Shown here one piece after another: positions 43,688-52,391 of a DNA stretch of 64,000 bases. Under the pieces are notes generated by a model. It made no database searches. It was given only the letters and a program-made list of their open reading frames with translations, and had not been told where the DNA came from. The DNA is from UBA5336 sp964415675. GTDB lineage: Bacteria > Pseudomonadota > Alphaproteobacteria > Caulobacterales > Hyphomonadaceae. Within the stretch, counting starts at the first letter, position 1; each line of letters starts with the position of its first letter. The position numbers and the translations under genes were made by a program. The stretch covers positions 1-64,000 of the forward strand of contig CAYQBG010000008.1 of assembly GCA_964415675.1 (NCBI GenBank), given 5' to 3'.

Positions 43688-43765
43688 TGCGTTGCGTATG
43701 CCCCCGAAAACGCCTTAATCCTGAATCATGAGTGAGTTTGACCTGCAACCGGGAGTCCGCGCCAA

Positions 43766-45226
43766 ATGACACCCAATGCCCTGCGCCCCCTGGCAGCCGC
43801 CCTGGCCCTGGCCTTGATGAGCGGCCTGCCCGCCAGCGCGCAGTCGCTGACAGAGACGGCCGGCAATGTCGACATGAGCGACGCGCCGGAGAGCTTCTCC
43901 GCCCTGGCCCGGCGCCTCATGCCTTCAGTGGTCAATATCACGACAAGCCAGACCGTCGCACCGCAGGGCCTGCCGGAATTTCCCGAAGGCTCCCCGCTGG
44001 AACGGTTCAATCCGTTTTTCGGACGCGACGAGGAGGGATTCCGCAAGGAAGGCTCGCTCGGTTCGGGCTTCGTCATCTCTGCTGACGGCCTGGTCATCAC
44101 GAACAATCACGTGATCGAGGATGCTGACGAGATTAACGCGGTATTCTCTGACGGAACCACTCTGAAGGCCGATCTTGTCGGAACAGACCCTGAAACCGAT
44201 GTCGCCGTGCTCCAGCTGCAGAGCGACGATGAGCTGCCTTTTGTCGAACTGGCCGACAGTGAAGTGGCCGAGGTCGGCGACTGGGTGATCGCGATCGGCA
44301 ACCCGTTCGGGTTTGGCGGTTCGGTCTCGGCAGGGATCATCTCTGCGGTCAACCGGGACACGGGCGGGCGCTATGATGATTTCATCCAGACCGATGCGGC
44401 GATCAACCGGGGCAATTCCGGCGGGCCGCTGTTCAATCTTGATGGCGAAGTGGTCGGCGTGAACACCGCGATCATCTCGCCGACGGGCGGTTCGGTCGGG
44501 ATCGGGTTTGCCATTCCGTCCAACATGGTGCGCAGCATTTCCGGCCAGCTGGTCGAATATGGCGAGCTGCGGCGCGGCTGGCTGGGCGTCTCGGTGCAGG
44601 GCGTCGACGAGAATATTGCCCGTTCCTATGGCGTGGATGACAGCAATGGCGTGATCGTCACCCGGATCGACGAGGGCGGGCCGGCAGACACGTCCGGACT
44701 GGAAATCGGCGACCTGATCCGGCAGTTCGATGGCGAGGCCATCAGTGATGTGCGCAGCCTCACCCGCATTGTCGCCGAAGCCGGCGTCGGCAGCGAGGTC
44801 GAGCTGCGGATCGTGCGCGACGCACGCGCGCGCACAATCAATGTGACGCTCGGCGAGCTCGATACCGGACGCAACGAGGCGCCCGAGAGCGAGGACGTGC
44901 CGGAACTGGCCGTGACGGACAATGCCCTTGGCGTGGAATTCGCAACGCTCGATGAGACCTCGCGCCGACGTTATGGTGTGCCCTCTGATGTGGATGGCGT
45001 GATCATCAACGCCGTCTCGCCGCGCGGCCCGAGCTTCGGCAAGCTGGCCAAGGGCGACACGATTATCGAGATGGATTTCGCCCGCGTCTCCAGCGTGACC
45101 GAGGCGCTCGAAGCCATGGAAGCGGCGGCGGGTCGGCCCGACACGCCGCTGCTGGTGCGCGTCTGGCGCGGCGGCCAAGGCGGCTATGAAGCCTTCTTTT
45201 CCATCTCGCTCGACGCGACAAGCTGA
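43766..45226 (+). CDS. degP: Do-family periplasmic serine protease/chaperone (DegP/MucD-like)
   Basis: A 486-residue periplasmic protease. The signal peptide ends PASAQ. The trypsin-like domain has the catalytic triad in ITNNHVIEDADE (His), DVAVLQL (Asp) and NRGNSGGPLFN (Ser). It is followed by two PDZ domains (about 270-360, RRGWLGVSVQGVDENIARSY; and about 390-486). It degrades or refolds misfolded envelope proteins. It is the last gene of the hflK-hflC-DUF2065 cluster, a standard alphaproteobacterial arrangement linking inner-membrane and periplasmic quality control. Confidence 0.95.
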   Translation: MTPNALRPLAAALALALMSGLPASAQSLTETAGNVDMSDAPESFSALARRLMPSVVNITTSQTVAPQGLPEFPEGSPLERFNPFFGRDEEGFRKEGSLGSGFVISADGLVITNNHVIEDADEINAVFSDGTTLKADLVGTDPETDVAVLQLQSDDELPFVELADSEVAEVGDWVIAIGNPFGFGGSVSAGIISAVNRDTGGRYDDFIQTDAAINRGNSGGPLFNLDGEVVGVNTAIISPTGGSVGIGFAIPSNMVRSISGQLVEYGELRRGWLGVSVQGVDENIARSYGVDDSNGVIVTRIDEGGPADTSGLEIGDLIRQFDGEAISDVRSLTRIVAEAGVGSEVELRIVRDARARTINVTLGELDTGRNEAPESEDVPELAVTDNALGVEFATLDETSRRRYGVPSDVDGVIINAVSPRGPSFGKLAKGDTIIEMDFARVSSVTEALEAMEAAAGRPDTPLLVRVWRGGQGGYEAFFSISLDATS

Positions 45227-45321
45227 TACCGCGTTAAATTGCAGATGCCGGCGCTTCCCGCCTTGCGCTAGCCGCCCGCGATTGGTTCACTCCTGTTCAG
45301 GAGAGGGAAGACGGGGCTGAA

Positions 45322-46026
45322 ATGAAAGTCGTATTTTTGACCGGCCTGGCCGCTCTGGGCCTGAGCGCCTGCGCGACATCTGCGCCGATTCTGGCCGAAG
45401 ATTTCGCGGAACCGCGCGAACAGGTCAAGATACTGATCATGCCCCCGGATATTCAGATCGGACTGATGACCCTCGCGGGCATGCAATCGCACGAGGATTG
45501 GGATCAGGCTGCCGCGCGTCAACTATTGCCCAAACTGACTGCGGAGCTCGAAGCCGGCGGGGATGACGTGGAAACGCTCGCGGCAGACGCGCAGGAGGGC
45601 GAGAGTCTGACTCAGCTATACCTGCTCCACCGGGCCATCATCGAAGCGGTCCTGGAACATGAAGTCGAGCTCGATCCGGCCCGCTTTGTCGGTCGCCTTC
45701 CCCACAGGCCAGCCGGCCGGCTTGACTACAGTCTGGGCGGGGCTGTGGACGTTCTCGCCGACGAGACCGAGGCCGATTATGCGGCTTTCCTGACATCGCG
45801 GGCAACTGTTGAAAGCGGTGGTGTCATCGCCAGCAAGCTGCTGGTCGGCGCCGTGACCGGTCAACTGCCTGCCCGGCATGGGTTTCATGGCACAGTCGTC
45901 TCGCTTGTCGAACTGGAAACCGGACGCCTTGTCTGGCTCGGTGTCAGCGCTGGCGGCGATCCGCGTGATCCGCAGAGCGCTGCAAGGATCATCGATCGCG
46001 TCTTCAAGCACCGCGCGCTGAACTGA
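45322..46026 (+). CDS. Predicted lipoprotein, CsgG/DUF799-like
   Basis: A 234-residue lipoprotein (lipobox ALGLSAC at residues 11-17). The mature part begins with EQVKILIMPPDIQIGLMTLA and has an alpha/beta look. It ends with LVELETGRLVWLGVSAGGDP and DPQSAARIIDRVFKH, resembling outer-membrane CsgG/TolB-N-like lipoproteins that act in surface assembly. The family match is from pattern only. The next lipoprotein gene begins right after its stop codon, so the two are likely cotranscribed. Confidence 0.75.
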   Translation: MKVVFLTGLAALGLSACATSAPILAEDFAEPREQVKILIMPPDIQIGLMTLAGMQSHEDWDQAAARQLLPKLTAELEAGGDDVETLAADAQEGESLTQLYLLHRAIIEAVLEHEVELDPARFVGRLPHRPAGRLDYSLGGAVDVLADETEADYAAFLTSRATVESGGVIASKLLVGAVTGQLPARHGFHGTVVSLVELETGRLVWLGVSAGGDPRDPQSAARIIDRVFKHRALN

Positions 46027-46644
46027 ATGGACAGGCGCAGTTTGGACAGACGGATCAACAGGGCGAGCCGGCAGCTGACCGGGCTTCTGGCGGGTGTCGC
46101 CATGCTCGCACTGGCCGGCTGCGTGGAGACCATGTCAGCGGTTCCGGCCGGTCCGATGGACGGCGACGCCGGATTCATGGTGACGCTGCACGATGACTGG
46201 ACGCGCGTGCCCTCCAGCATCAACCTGATCACGCGGGGCGACCTGCTGACCAAGGATGGCCTCGCGCTCAACCAGCTGCATCTCATGTCGCTGGAGGATG
46301 GACAGTCACTGGTGCGCGCCGCCAGGGGTGCGGATGTCCCGGTTTACCGCGCCGGCATGAGCGCCCTGGAACAGGTCGACCTTGTCACGGCCAGCCTGCA
46401 GCGCCTGAAATACGCCGATGTCACCACGGCGAATGTGCGTCCGCAGGATTTCGATGGCGTCGAAGGGACTCGTTTCGACATTTCCGGCAAGTTCCAGAGC
46501 GGGCTCAGTTTCCGCAGCGATGTTGCCATGGCTGAAACCGGCGACAGGTTGCATGTCGTGCTCTTCCTCGCCCCAGCGGGGCATTACTACGCGGCCAGCG
46601 CCGGCGAAGTGGTTGACATCATCGAAAACGCGCAATTGAAGTAA
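46027..46644 (+). CDS. Hypothetical lipoprotein
   Basis: A 205-residue protein with a signal and lipobox LALAGC at about residues 26-31, preceded by a basic N-terminus. The mature part (DAGFMVTLHDDWTRVPSS ... GVEGTRFDISGKFQSGLSFR ... GDRLHVVLFLAPAGHYYA) looks like a single alpha/beta domain of the kind found in lipoproteins that bind hydrophobic ligands or peptidoglycan-associated partners. I do not recognise a named family. It starts directly after the stop of the preceding lipoprotein gene. Confidence 0.72.
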   Translation: MDRRSLDRRINRASRQLTGLLAGVAMLALAGCVETMSAVPAGPMDGDAGFMVTLHDDWTRVPSSINLITRGDLLTKDGLALNQLHLMSLEDGQSLVRAARGADVPVYRAGMSALEQVDLVTASLQRLKYADVTTANVRPQDFDGVEGTRFDISGKFQSGLSFRSDVAMAETGDRLHVVLFLAPAGHYYAASAGEVVDIIENAQLK

Positions 46645-46706
46645 AATATTGGTGATCGGCGGCGAGGCACGCCCTGATCGCTGCATGGCTATCGGGAGGC
46701 AAGCCA

Positions 46707-47123
46707 ATGGGAATGATTGAGGCAGTCAAACTATTTTTCAACAGGTACACGGATTTCAAGGGTCGCTCGTCACGGGCGGAATACTGGTGGGTCTACCTGT
46801 TCAATTTCCTCGTGGTGATTGTTCCGTATCTGATCCTGTTCACGATCGGGATAGGATCTGACGGGCTGAACATTATCGGCATGTTGATGGCCGCCATTGT
46901 TGGCCTTTATGTGCTGGCCACGATCATTCCGGGCCTGGCGATCGCGTTCCGCAGGATGCATGATCGCAACATGACGGCCTGGTGGCTGCTGCTCGGTCTG
47001 ATCCCCTATATCGGCGGTATCGTGCTGATCGTTATCTTCGCACTACCGGGGACCAAGGGGCCGAACAAGTTTGGCGCCGATCCGCTGAATCCGGCAGCGG
47101 GTGCGGCTGAGGTGTTCAGCTGA
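46707..47123 (+). CDS. DUF805 membrane protein
   Basis: A 138-residue inner-membrane protein with the DUF805 opening FNRYTDFKGRSSRAEYWWVY and motif IAFRRMHDRNMTAWWLLLGL. It has about four hydrophobic helices and a C-terminal GTKGPNKFGADPL. The family is widespread and uncharacterised. The ribosome site is GGAGGCAAGCCA. It is convergent with typA. Confidence 0.92.
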   Translation: MGMIEAVKLFFNRYTDFKGRSSRAEYWWVYLFNFLVVIVPYLILFTIGIGSDGLNIIGMLMAAIVGLYVLATIIPGLAIAFRRMHDRNMTAWWLLLGLIPYIGGIVLIVIFALPGTKGPNKFGADPLNPAAGAAEVFS

Positions 47124-47211
47124 CACGCTCGTCCGGGCCTCCCGAGCTGGATGGCCCGGATGAAACACAGACCGCGTGCCCGGCCGCAGAGCCGGGCCTT
47201 GCCCAAACAGG

Positions 47212-47243
47212 CTTGAGCCTTCGCCGGGAGCCCCCGGCTCAAG
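47212..47243. terminator. Hairpin between convergent DUF805 and typA genes
   Basis: CTTGAGCC (47212-47219) pairs with GGCTCAAG (47236-47243), with an inner GC-rich stem CCGGG/CCCGG. It has no clear T tract. It could limit read-through in both directions or be an extragenic palindromic repeat. Confidence 0.5.
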
Positions 47244-47262
47244 GCCGGGGACGCGGGAGGTG

Positions 47263-49086
47263 TCAGGATGATTTGGCCGCGCGTTTGCGCTCATGCGGGT
47301 CGAGATAGTGCTTGCGCAGGCGGATGCTCTCGGGCGTGACTTCAACCTGTTCGTCATCAGCGATATAGGCGAGCGCCTTTTCCAGCGTCATCTGCAGGGG
47401 CGGCGTGAGCTTGACGGCCTCGTCCGTGCCTGAAGCGCGAACATTGGTCAATTTCTTGCCCTTGAGCACATTCACTTCCAGATCGTTCTCGCGCGTATGC
47501 TCGCCGATGATCATGCCCTGATAGACCCTGGCGCCGGGATGGATCATCATCGGCCCGCGATCTTCGAGATTCCACAAGGCGAAAGCGACCGCCTCGCCCT
47601 TGTCCATGGCAATGAGCACGCCGGTATGACGCCCCTGGATCTTTCCCTTGTGCGGGGCGTATTCATGAAAAACACGGTTCATGATCGCGGTCCCGCGCGT
47701 GTCGGTCAGCAATTCACCCTGATAGCCGATCAGGCCGCGCGTGGGCGCGTGAAACACCATGCGCGTGCGCCCGGCGCCGGACGGTCTCATCTCAAGCATC
47801 TCGGCCTTGCGTTCGGACAGTTTCTGCACCACCGCGCCGGAATGCTCATCATCGACATCGATGACGACTTCCTCGATCGGCTCCAGCTTTTCACCCGTGT
47901 CAGGGTCTTGCTGGAAAACGACCTGCGGGCGTGAAACACCAAGCTCGAAGCCTTCCCGGCGCATGGTCTCGATCAGCACGGCGAGCTGCAATTCGCCCCG
48001 CCCGGAGACAATAAAGGCGTCAGCTTCCGGCGAACGATCCACTTTCAGCGCGACATTGCCTTCGGCTTCCTTGACGAGGCGGTCCCAGATCATGCGCGAA
48101 GTCACCTTGGAGCCTTCAGTCCCTGCCAGCGGGCTGTCATTGACCCGGAAAGTCATGGAGATGGTCGGCGGATCGATCGGCTGAGCGGCGATCGGCTCAC
48201 TGACCGAGGGATCACACAGCGTGTCGGCGACATTCGCCTTGGACAGGCCGGATATCGACACAATGTCGCCGGCCACGGCCTGGTCAATCGGGGTGCGTTC
48301 CAGCCCGCGAAAGGCGAGCACCTTGGACACGCGCCCCTGCTCGACCAGATTGCCATCCCGCCCGAGCGCCTTGATGGACTGGTTCGGCCTGACACTGCCC
48401 GAGGCCACCCGGCCGGTCAGGATGCGGCCGAGGAAATTGTCCGCGGAGATGGTGGTGGCCAGCAGGCGGAACGGGCCCTCATCCACCTCCGGTTCAGGCA
48501 CATGCGCGATGACCCGTTCGAACAGCGCGGCCATGTCAGTGGCCGGTTTCTCATAATCATCAGCCATCCAGCCCTGTTTGGCCGAGCCATAGAGGATCGG
48601 AAAATCGAGCTGTTCATCACTGGCGTCGAGATTGGCGAACAGGTCGAAGACCTCGTTGATCACCTCGTCGGGCCGGCTCTCGGGCTTGTCGATCTTGTTG
48701 ACCGCCACGATGGGATGCAGGCCGACCTTGAGCGCCTTGGAGACCACGAACTTGGTCTGGGGCATCGGGCCTTCGGCGGCATCGACCAGCACGATGGCGC
48801 CATCGACCATGTGCAGGATACGTTCGACCTCGCCGCCGAAATCGGCATGGCCGGGCGTATCGACAATATTGATGCGCGTATCGCCCCAGACCACGCTGGT
48901 GGTCTTGGCCAGGATCGTGATCCCGCGTTCGCGCTCAAGGTCATTGGAATCCATGGCCCGCTCATCGACCTGCGCGTTCTCGCGGAAGGTGCCGGACTGT
49001 TTGAGGAGCTCATCGACCAGCGTTGTCTTGCCATGGTCGACATGGGCAATGATCGCAATATTGCGCAGTGAGGTGGTTTCGGACAT
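47263..49086 (-). CDS. typA: Ribosome-associated GTPase TypA/BipA
   Basis: A 607-residue translational GTPase assisting 50S assembly and stress adaptation. G motifs: IAHVDHGKTTLVDELLKQ (G1), ERERGITILAKTTSV (switch I), VDTPGHADFGGEV (G3), AVNKIDKP (G4), GSAKQGW (G5). Then come domain II, the EF-G-like domains III and V (SGRGELQLAVLIETMRREGF; TRGLIGYQGELLTDTRG) and the TypA-specific C-terminus ending in a Lys/Arg-rich tail. The length is typical. It is a single gene, divergent from the gene at 49243. Confidence 0.97.
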   Translation of the reverse strand: MSETTSLRNIAIIAHVDHGKTTLVDELLKQSGTFRENAQVDERAMDSNDLERERGITILAKTTSVVWGDTRINIVDTPGHADFGGEVERILHMVDGAIVLVDAAEGPMPQTKFVVSKALKVGLHPIVAVNKIDKPESRPDEVINEVFDLFANLDASDEQLDFPILYGSAKQGWMADDYEKPATDMAALFERVIAHVPEPEVDEGPFRLLATTISADNFLGRILTGRVASGSVRPNQSIKALGRDGNLVEQGRVSKVLAFRGLERTPIDQAVAGDIVSISGLSKANVADTLCDPSVSEPIAAQPIDPPTISMTFRVNDSPLAGTEGSKVTSRMIWDRLVKEAEGNVALKVDRSPEADAFIVSGRGELQLAVLIETMRREGFELGVSRPQVVFQQDPDTGEKLEPIEEVVIDVDDEHSGAVVQKLSERKAEMLEMRPSGAGRTRMVFHAPTRGLIGYQGELLTDTRGTAIMNRVFHEYAPHKGKIQGRHTGVLIAMDKGEAVAFALWNLEDRGPMMIHPGARVYQGMIIGEHTRENDLEVNVLKGKKLTNVRASGTDEAVKLTPPLQMTLEKALAYIADDEQVEVTPESIRLRKHYLDPHERKRAAKSS

Positions 49087-49242
49087 TGAGGGAGGGCTTT
49101 TTCGTTGCGTGCGTGTGTGCTGGCGCGCACATACACGGGCTTGCCGGGCTTGGCTATGGTTTGCGGGCTGGTCGGCTTGTGCGGATTTGGAAACTTTCCC
49201 AAAGCGGGTCCCGGCCCGTTCTGTTACAGGAGTGACTTTCGC

Positions 49243-49953
49243 ATGAGAATTCAGATCCTGGCTGCCTTTGCGATGCTGGCCTCGCCACTGGCGCTGGCGG
49301 AGACTGACATGTTCGCCGACATCGCCGTGTCCTCCATGCTGATCGACCGTGGCGAACAGCTCGGGCGCGAGACCTTCGAGGCCGTCATCGGGCTCGAAGC
49401 GCCGCTCGGCGAAGCAACCGCTTATGGCACGCTCTACAGGATCACGCCCTTCGGTCGCGACGGGGCGGCCTTTGATGAGGAAGTCGACTATACGCTCGGT
49501 CTTGCCTGGGGCGGGACGGGTTACAGTGCTGATGTGTCAGCGAACTGGCTCACCTATCCTGGCGCTGGTGGTGGCGAAAGCCTGGAGCTTGCCGGCGAGG
49601 TCGCGCTGGAGCGCGCTTTCTCGCCGAGGCTGGCGGGCTTCTATGATGCCGATTTCGAGGATTGGGGGCTGGAGGCAAGCGCCGGTCCGCATTGGGGCGA
49701 TGGCGACTGGGCGTTCCATGCCATTGCCCGGCTTGGCTTTGTCGAACCGGGCGATGGTTCGACAAAGCGATCCTATGGCGGATTTGAAGCCGGCGCTGCC
49801 CGCAGATTAAGCGAATTCGCCGAAATCGGCGGCTATGTTCGCGCCGAAAAGGCAAATAAGGACAGCTTTGTCGATCGCATTGTCGGCGACGAGGTCACAG
49901 GCCAGACCGACACCGGGTTCGCGGCCGGTCTCGCCCTGTCCATCGCCCGCTGA
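49243..49953 (+). CDS. Predicted exported beta-barrel / porin-like protein
   Basis: A 236-residue protein with a signal peptide ending PLALAE. The mature part alternates short amphipathic strands (TFEAVIGLEAPLGEATAYGT, EEVDYTLGLAWGGTGYSADV, WAFHAIARLGFVEPGD) and ends in a membrane-barrel-like segment (TGFAAGLALSIAR). I infer a small outer-membrane barrel; no family is recognised. The start at 49243 follows CAGGAG. It is convergent with gcrA, 6 bp from its stop. Confidence 0.7.
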   Translation: MRIQILAAFAMLASPLALAETDMFADIAVSSMLIDRGEQLGRETFEAVIGLEAPLGEATAYGTLYRITPFGRDGAAFDEEVDYTLGLAWGGTGYSADVSANWLTYPGAGGGESLELAGEVALERAFSPRLAGFYDADFEDWGLEASAGPHWGDGDWAFHAIARLGFVEPGDGSTKRSYGGFEAGAARRLSEFAEIGGYVRAEKANKDSFVDRIVGDEVTGQTDTGFAAGLALSIAR

Positions 49954-49959
49954 CCACGA

Positions 49960-50484
49960 TCAGCCGGCGATGCGCGGAATATAGTTCCCCTGGTCCTTTG
50001 GCTTGCGCTCGCGCTTGCGGGCGGGTTGGAAGGCGACCTGAGCATGCTCGGCGCAATAAGGCCCGCCGCTGGCCCGCCGGCCACAAAAGGCGAAACCCGG
50101 ATCCGCCGGATCGCCGATTGGCCATTTGCACATAGAACCCTTGAGATTCAGCACATTTGCCGTTTCGCCATTTTCGAGCGCGAGCGGCTCCAGCGCATTC
50201 GCCGTCTTTCGCTCCGGGCGGGTGGTTTCGACAGGCAGGTTCGCCGCATCATCCGCGACAGGCGCCGGCGGGCTGGCTTGCGTGCGGGGCTTGGGACGCG
50301 CCAGGCGCGGGGGCCGTTTGACCGGTCGTGACGGAGTCGTGCGGCCCGACAGTCCGAGACGATGCACTTTACCGATCACGGCATTGCGGGTCACGCCGCC
50401 AAGCTCCTTGGCGATCTGCGAGGCTGAATGACCCTCAGTCCACAGCTTCTTCAGGATTTCCACGCGTTCTTCGGTCCAGGCCAT
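49960..50484 (-). CDS. gcrA: Cell-cycle transcriptional regulator GcrA
   Basis: A 174-residue GcrA protein. The N-terminal DNA-binding helix-turn-helix is MAWTEERVEILKKLWTEGHS, then ASQIAKELGGVTRNAVIGKV and HRLGLSGR. A basic, Pro-rich linker leads to the C-terminal sigma70-contacting domain with the cysteine/histidine pattern MCKWPIGDP...FCGRR...YCAEHA. GcrA reads CcrM-methylated GANTC sites and stimulates sigma70 promoters of cell-cycle genes in Caulobacterales and relatives. The start at 50484 follows GGAGGGGTGAC; a GANTC site (GAATC, 50503-50507) lies 19 bp upstream, compatible with methylation-linked autoregulation. Confidence 0.96.
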   Translation of the reverse strand: MAWTEERVEILKKLWTEGHSASQIAKELGGVTRNAVIGKVHRLGLSGRTTPSRPVKRPPRLARPKPRTQASPPAPVADDAANLPVETTRPERKTANALEPLALENGETANVLNLKGSMCKWPIGDPADPGFAFCGRRASGGPYCAEHAQVAFQPARKRERKPKDQGNYIPRIAG

Positions 50485-50702
50485 GTCACCCCTCCTTGCC
50501 GCGAATCGGCAGCTACCAGATATTGTGGTGGTCAAGATCGAGCCACCCCTTCAACGCCTACATATCGTATTGAAGGCGAAACGAACACACAATATGCGGT
50601 GGCCAGTTGTCCACAAGAAACCATATCTAGGGATGGCACTTGCTGAGCGGGGGGCGAAGTTACGCCTCGCCAGAAAGGGCTGAAGGTCGTATCTCTCCCG
50701 GC

Positions 50703-51608
50703 ATGACTGATACGCTGATGACAGAACCTGCCGGGCAGAGCGCCCGCAGCACCGAAATGATCGCAACGCCGCGCCAGTATGGCCTCGTCAACTGGCTGGG
50801 GCTGTGGACACTCTACAAGCGCGAGGTCGGGCGTTTCATCAAGGTCTGGATGCAGACCCTGTTTGCGCCGGTCATCACGACGCTGTTGTTCATGACCGTG
50901 TTCAAGCTGGCCTTCGGGGATCGCGGCCAGCTGACCGGTGATTTCGAGGGTCTGATCTACAATAACTTCCTCGCGCCGGGGCTCGTCGTCATGGCAATCC
51001 TGCAGAATGCCTTCCAGAACACGTCCAGCTCGCTGACGATTTCCAAGGTCCAGGGCAGCCAGGTCGATTTTCTGATGCCGCCACTCTCGCCGCTGGAACT
51101 GACCATCGGCTTTATTGCGGGGGCGGCCACGCGCGGGCTTGTGGTGGCGCTTGTCGCGGGCACGGCGATCCATTTTTCCGGGACGCTTATATGGCTTGTC
51201 ACTTTCGGGCAGGTCAGCGTGGACAGTCTGGCCAGCCTCGACATCCAGCATGGCTGGGCGGTCGTCTATTTCGGGATCTGTGCGGCCATCATGCTCGGCG
51301 CGCTCGGTGCCATGGGCGGCATCTGGGCCGACAAATTCGACCATCTCGCGGCGATTACCAATTTCGTGATCGTGCCGCTGACCTTCCTGTCGGGGACATT
51401 CTACGACATCAAGGTGATGATCGAGCCCTTCTATACAATCGCCCTGTTCGATCCCTTCTTCTACCTGATCGACGGATTCCGCTATGGCTTCCTGGGCGTG
51501 TCCAATTCCGACCTGTCAATCGGTGTGCCCGTCGCCGGCCTTCTCGCCCTGATGGCGACGGCCTGTGTCTGGGCGATGTTCCGCTCGGGCTACAAGCTCA
51601 AGGCCTGA
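50703..51608 (+). CDS. ABC-2 type transporter permease
   Basis: A 301-residue inner-membrane permease with six helices and the ABC-2 pattern: WTLYKREVGRFIKVWMQTLF, PVITTLLFMTVFKLAFG, YNNFLAPGLVVMAILQNAFQ, then TNFVIVPLTFLSGTFYDIKV and FDPFFYLIDGFRYGFLG near the C-terminus. This family exports polysaccharides, lipids or drugs together with an ATPase. No ATP-binding gene lies beside it, which is unusual for this type. The start at 50703 has only a weak AAGG site. Confidence 0.9.
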   Translation: MTDTLMTEPAGQSARSTEMIATPRQYGLVNWLGLWTLYKREVGRFIKVWMQTLFAPVITTLLFMTVFKLAFGDRGQLTGDFEGLIYNNFLAPGLVVMAILQNAFQNTSSSLTISKVQGSQVDFLMPPLSPLELTIGFIAGAATRGLVVALVAGTAIHFSGTLIWLVTFGQVSVDSLASLDIQHGWAVVYFGICAAIMLGALGAMGGIWADKFDHLAAITNFVIVPLTFLSGTFYDIKVMIEPFYTIALFDPFFYLIDGFRYGFLGVSNSDLSIGVPVAGLLALMATACVWAMFRSGYKLKA

Positions 51609-51617
51609 GGGGGCGAA

Positions 51618-52229
51618 TCAGGCGATCTTCTCGATCCGTGCGCGGTCCAGCAGGGCAATTTCTTTCAGGGCGGGTTGCAATGCCCGTGTCATGGTCTCGA
51701 AACTCGGCCCGTAGAAATACAGCGCCGTCTCCAGGTCGCCCTGCCAGTAGCCGCGATAGCTCCCATCGGGGCCCAGAAGGCGCTCGCACTCTGCCTGCAC
51801 ATCATTTAGATCGGTGGTCTCATAGACCTCATCAGGCAGGTCGGTACCATTGATGAAAAGGCCCAGCCCCTCATTTCTGCCGAACGGGATTTCGCGGCCT
51901 GAGGCTTCCAGGATGAGTTTCGACCCCTTTGGTGCGCCCTGCCGGTCGAGGCTGACAATGATCTGGGCGAGGGCTTCGGCGGAGATTTCGGCAAGCTCTA
52001 TTTCGAGGTCGCAAAAGGCGATGCCAGCCGGTTCGTCTGTCAGCTGCGTGCCGCCGCCGGTCACGCGGCCGATGGATTTGGCTTCCAGCATGGCCTGCAA
52101 TGGGGTTTCGAAAAAACCGTGCCGGTCAATCGGCTGGGTCCGCGAGTTCAGCCGGGCAGTGACATATTGCGGCTCCGGCGCGGCCGCCTTTGGCCAGAGG
52201 TTCCGGAAGTCGAATTTGAACCTGAACAT
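51618..52229 (-). CDS. Conserved hypothetical protein
   Basis: A 203-residue soluble protein with a basic N-terminus (MFRFKFDFRNLWPKAAAPEP), an alpha/beta core (YVTARLNSRTQPIDRHGFFE, IVSLDRQGAPKGSKLILEAS, GLGLFINGTDLPDEVYE) and YRGYWQGDLETALYFYG near the C-terminus. No signal peptide or membrane helix. I do not recognise the family. Convergent with the ABC-2 permease gene, 9 bp away. Confidence 0.7.
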   Translation of the reverse strand: MFRFKFDFRNLWPKAAAPEPQYVTARLNSRTQPIDRHGFFETPLQAMLEAKSIGRVTGGGTQLTDEPAGIAFCDLEIELAEISAEALAQIIVSLDRQGAPKGSKLILEASGREIPFGRNEGLGLFINGTDLPDEVYETTDLNDVQAECERLLGPDGSYRGYWQGDLETALYFYGPSFETMTRALQPALKEIALLDRARIEKIA

Positions 52230-52338
52230 GCCTGCGCCCCGTCTGCTGATCGTTCGTCGTCGTCTTACGCGACTTGGGTAAACGGGCGTTTCAGATCGCA
52301 GGAAGATTTTCCCATCTCCATTAGGACTTCAAAAGAAG

Positions 52339-52366
52339 AAGGCCCCGCAGCGCACTACGGGGCCTT
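52339..52366 (-). terminator. Rho-independent terminator of the BI-1 family gene
   Basis: On the minus strand AAGGCCCCG/CGGGGCCTT arms (52358-52366 and 52339-52347) form a perfect 9-bp stem with a 10-nt loop, followed by TCTTCTTTT. It lies 26 bp past the stop codon of the BI-1 family gene. Confidence 0.85.
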
Positions 52367-52391
52367 CGTGTCTTTTCAGGCTGGTGGGGCG

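Noticed and set aside
43925..45178. 417-codon minus-strand frame opposite the Do-family protease
   Set aside because: The protease has a clear catalytic triad and PDZ domains; the frame is a compositional shadow.
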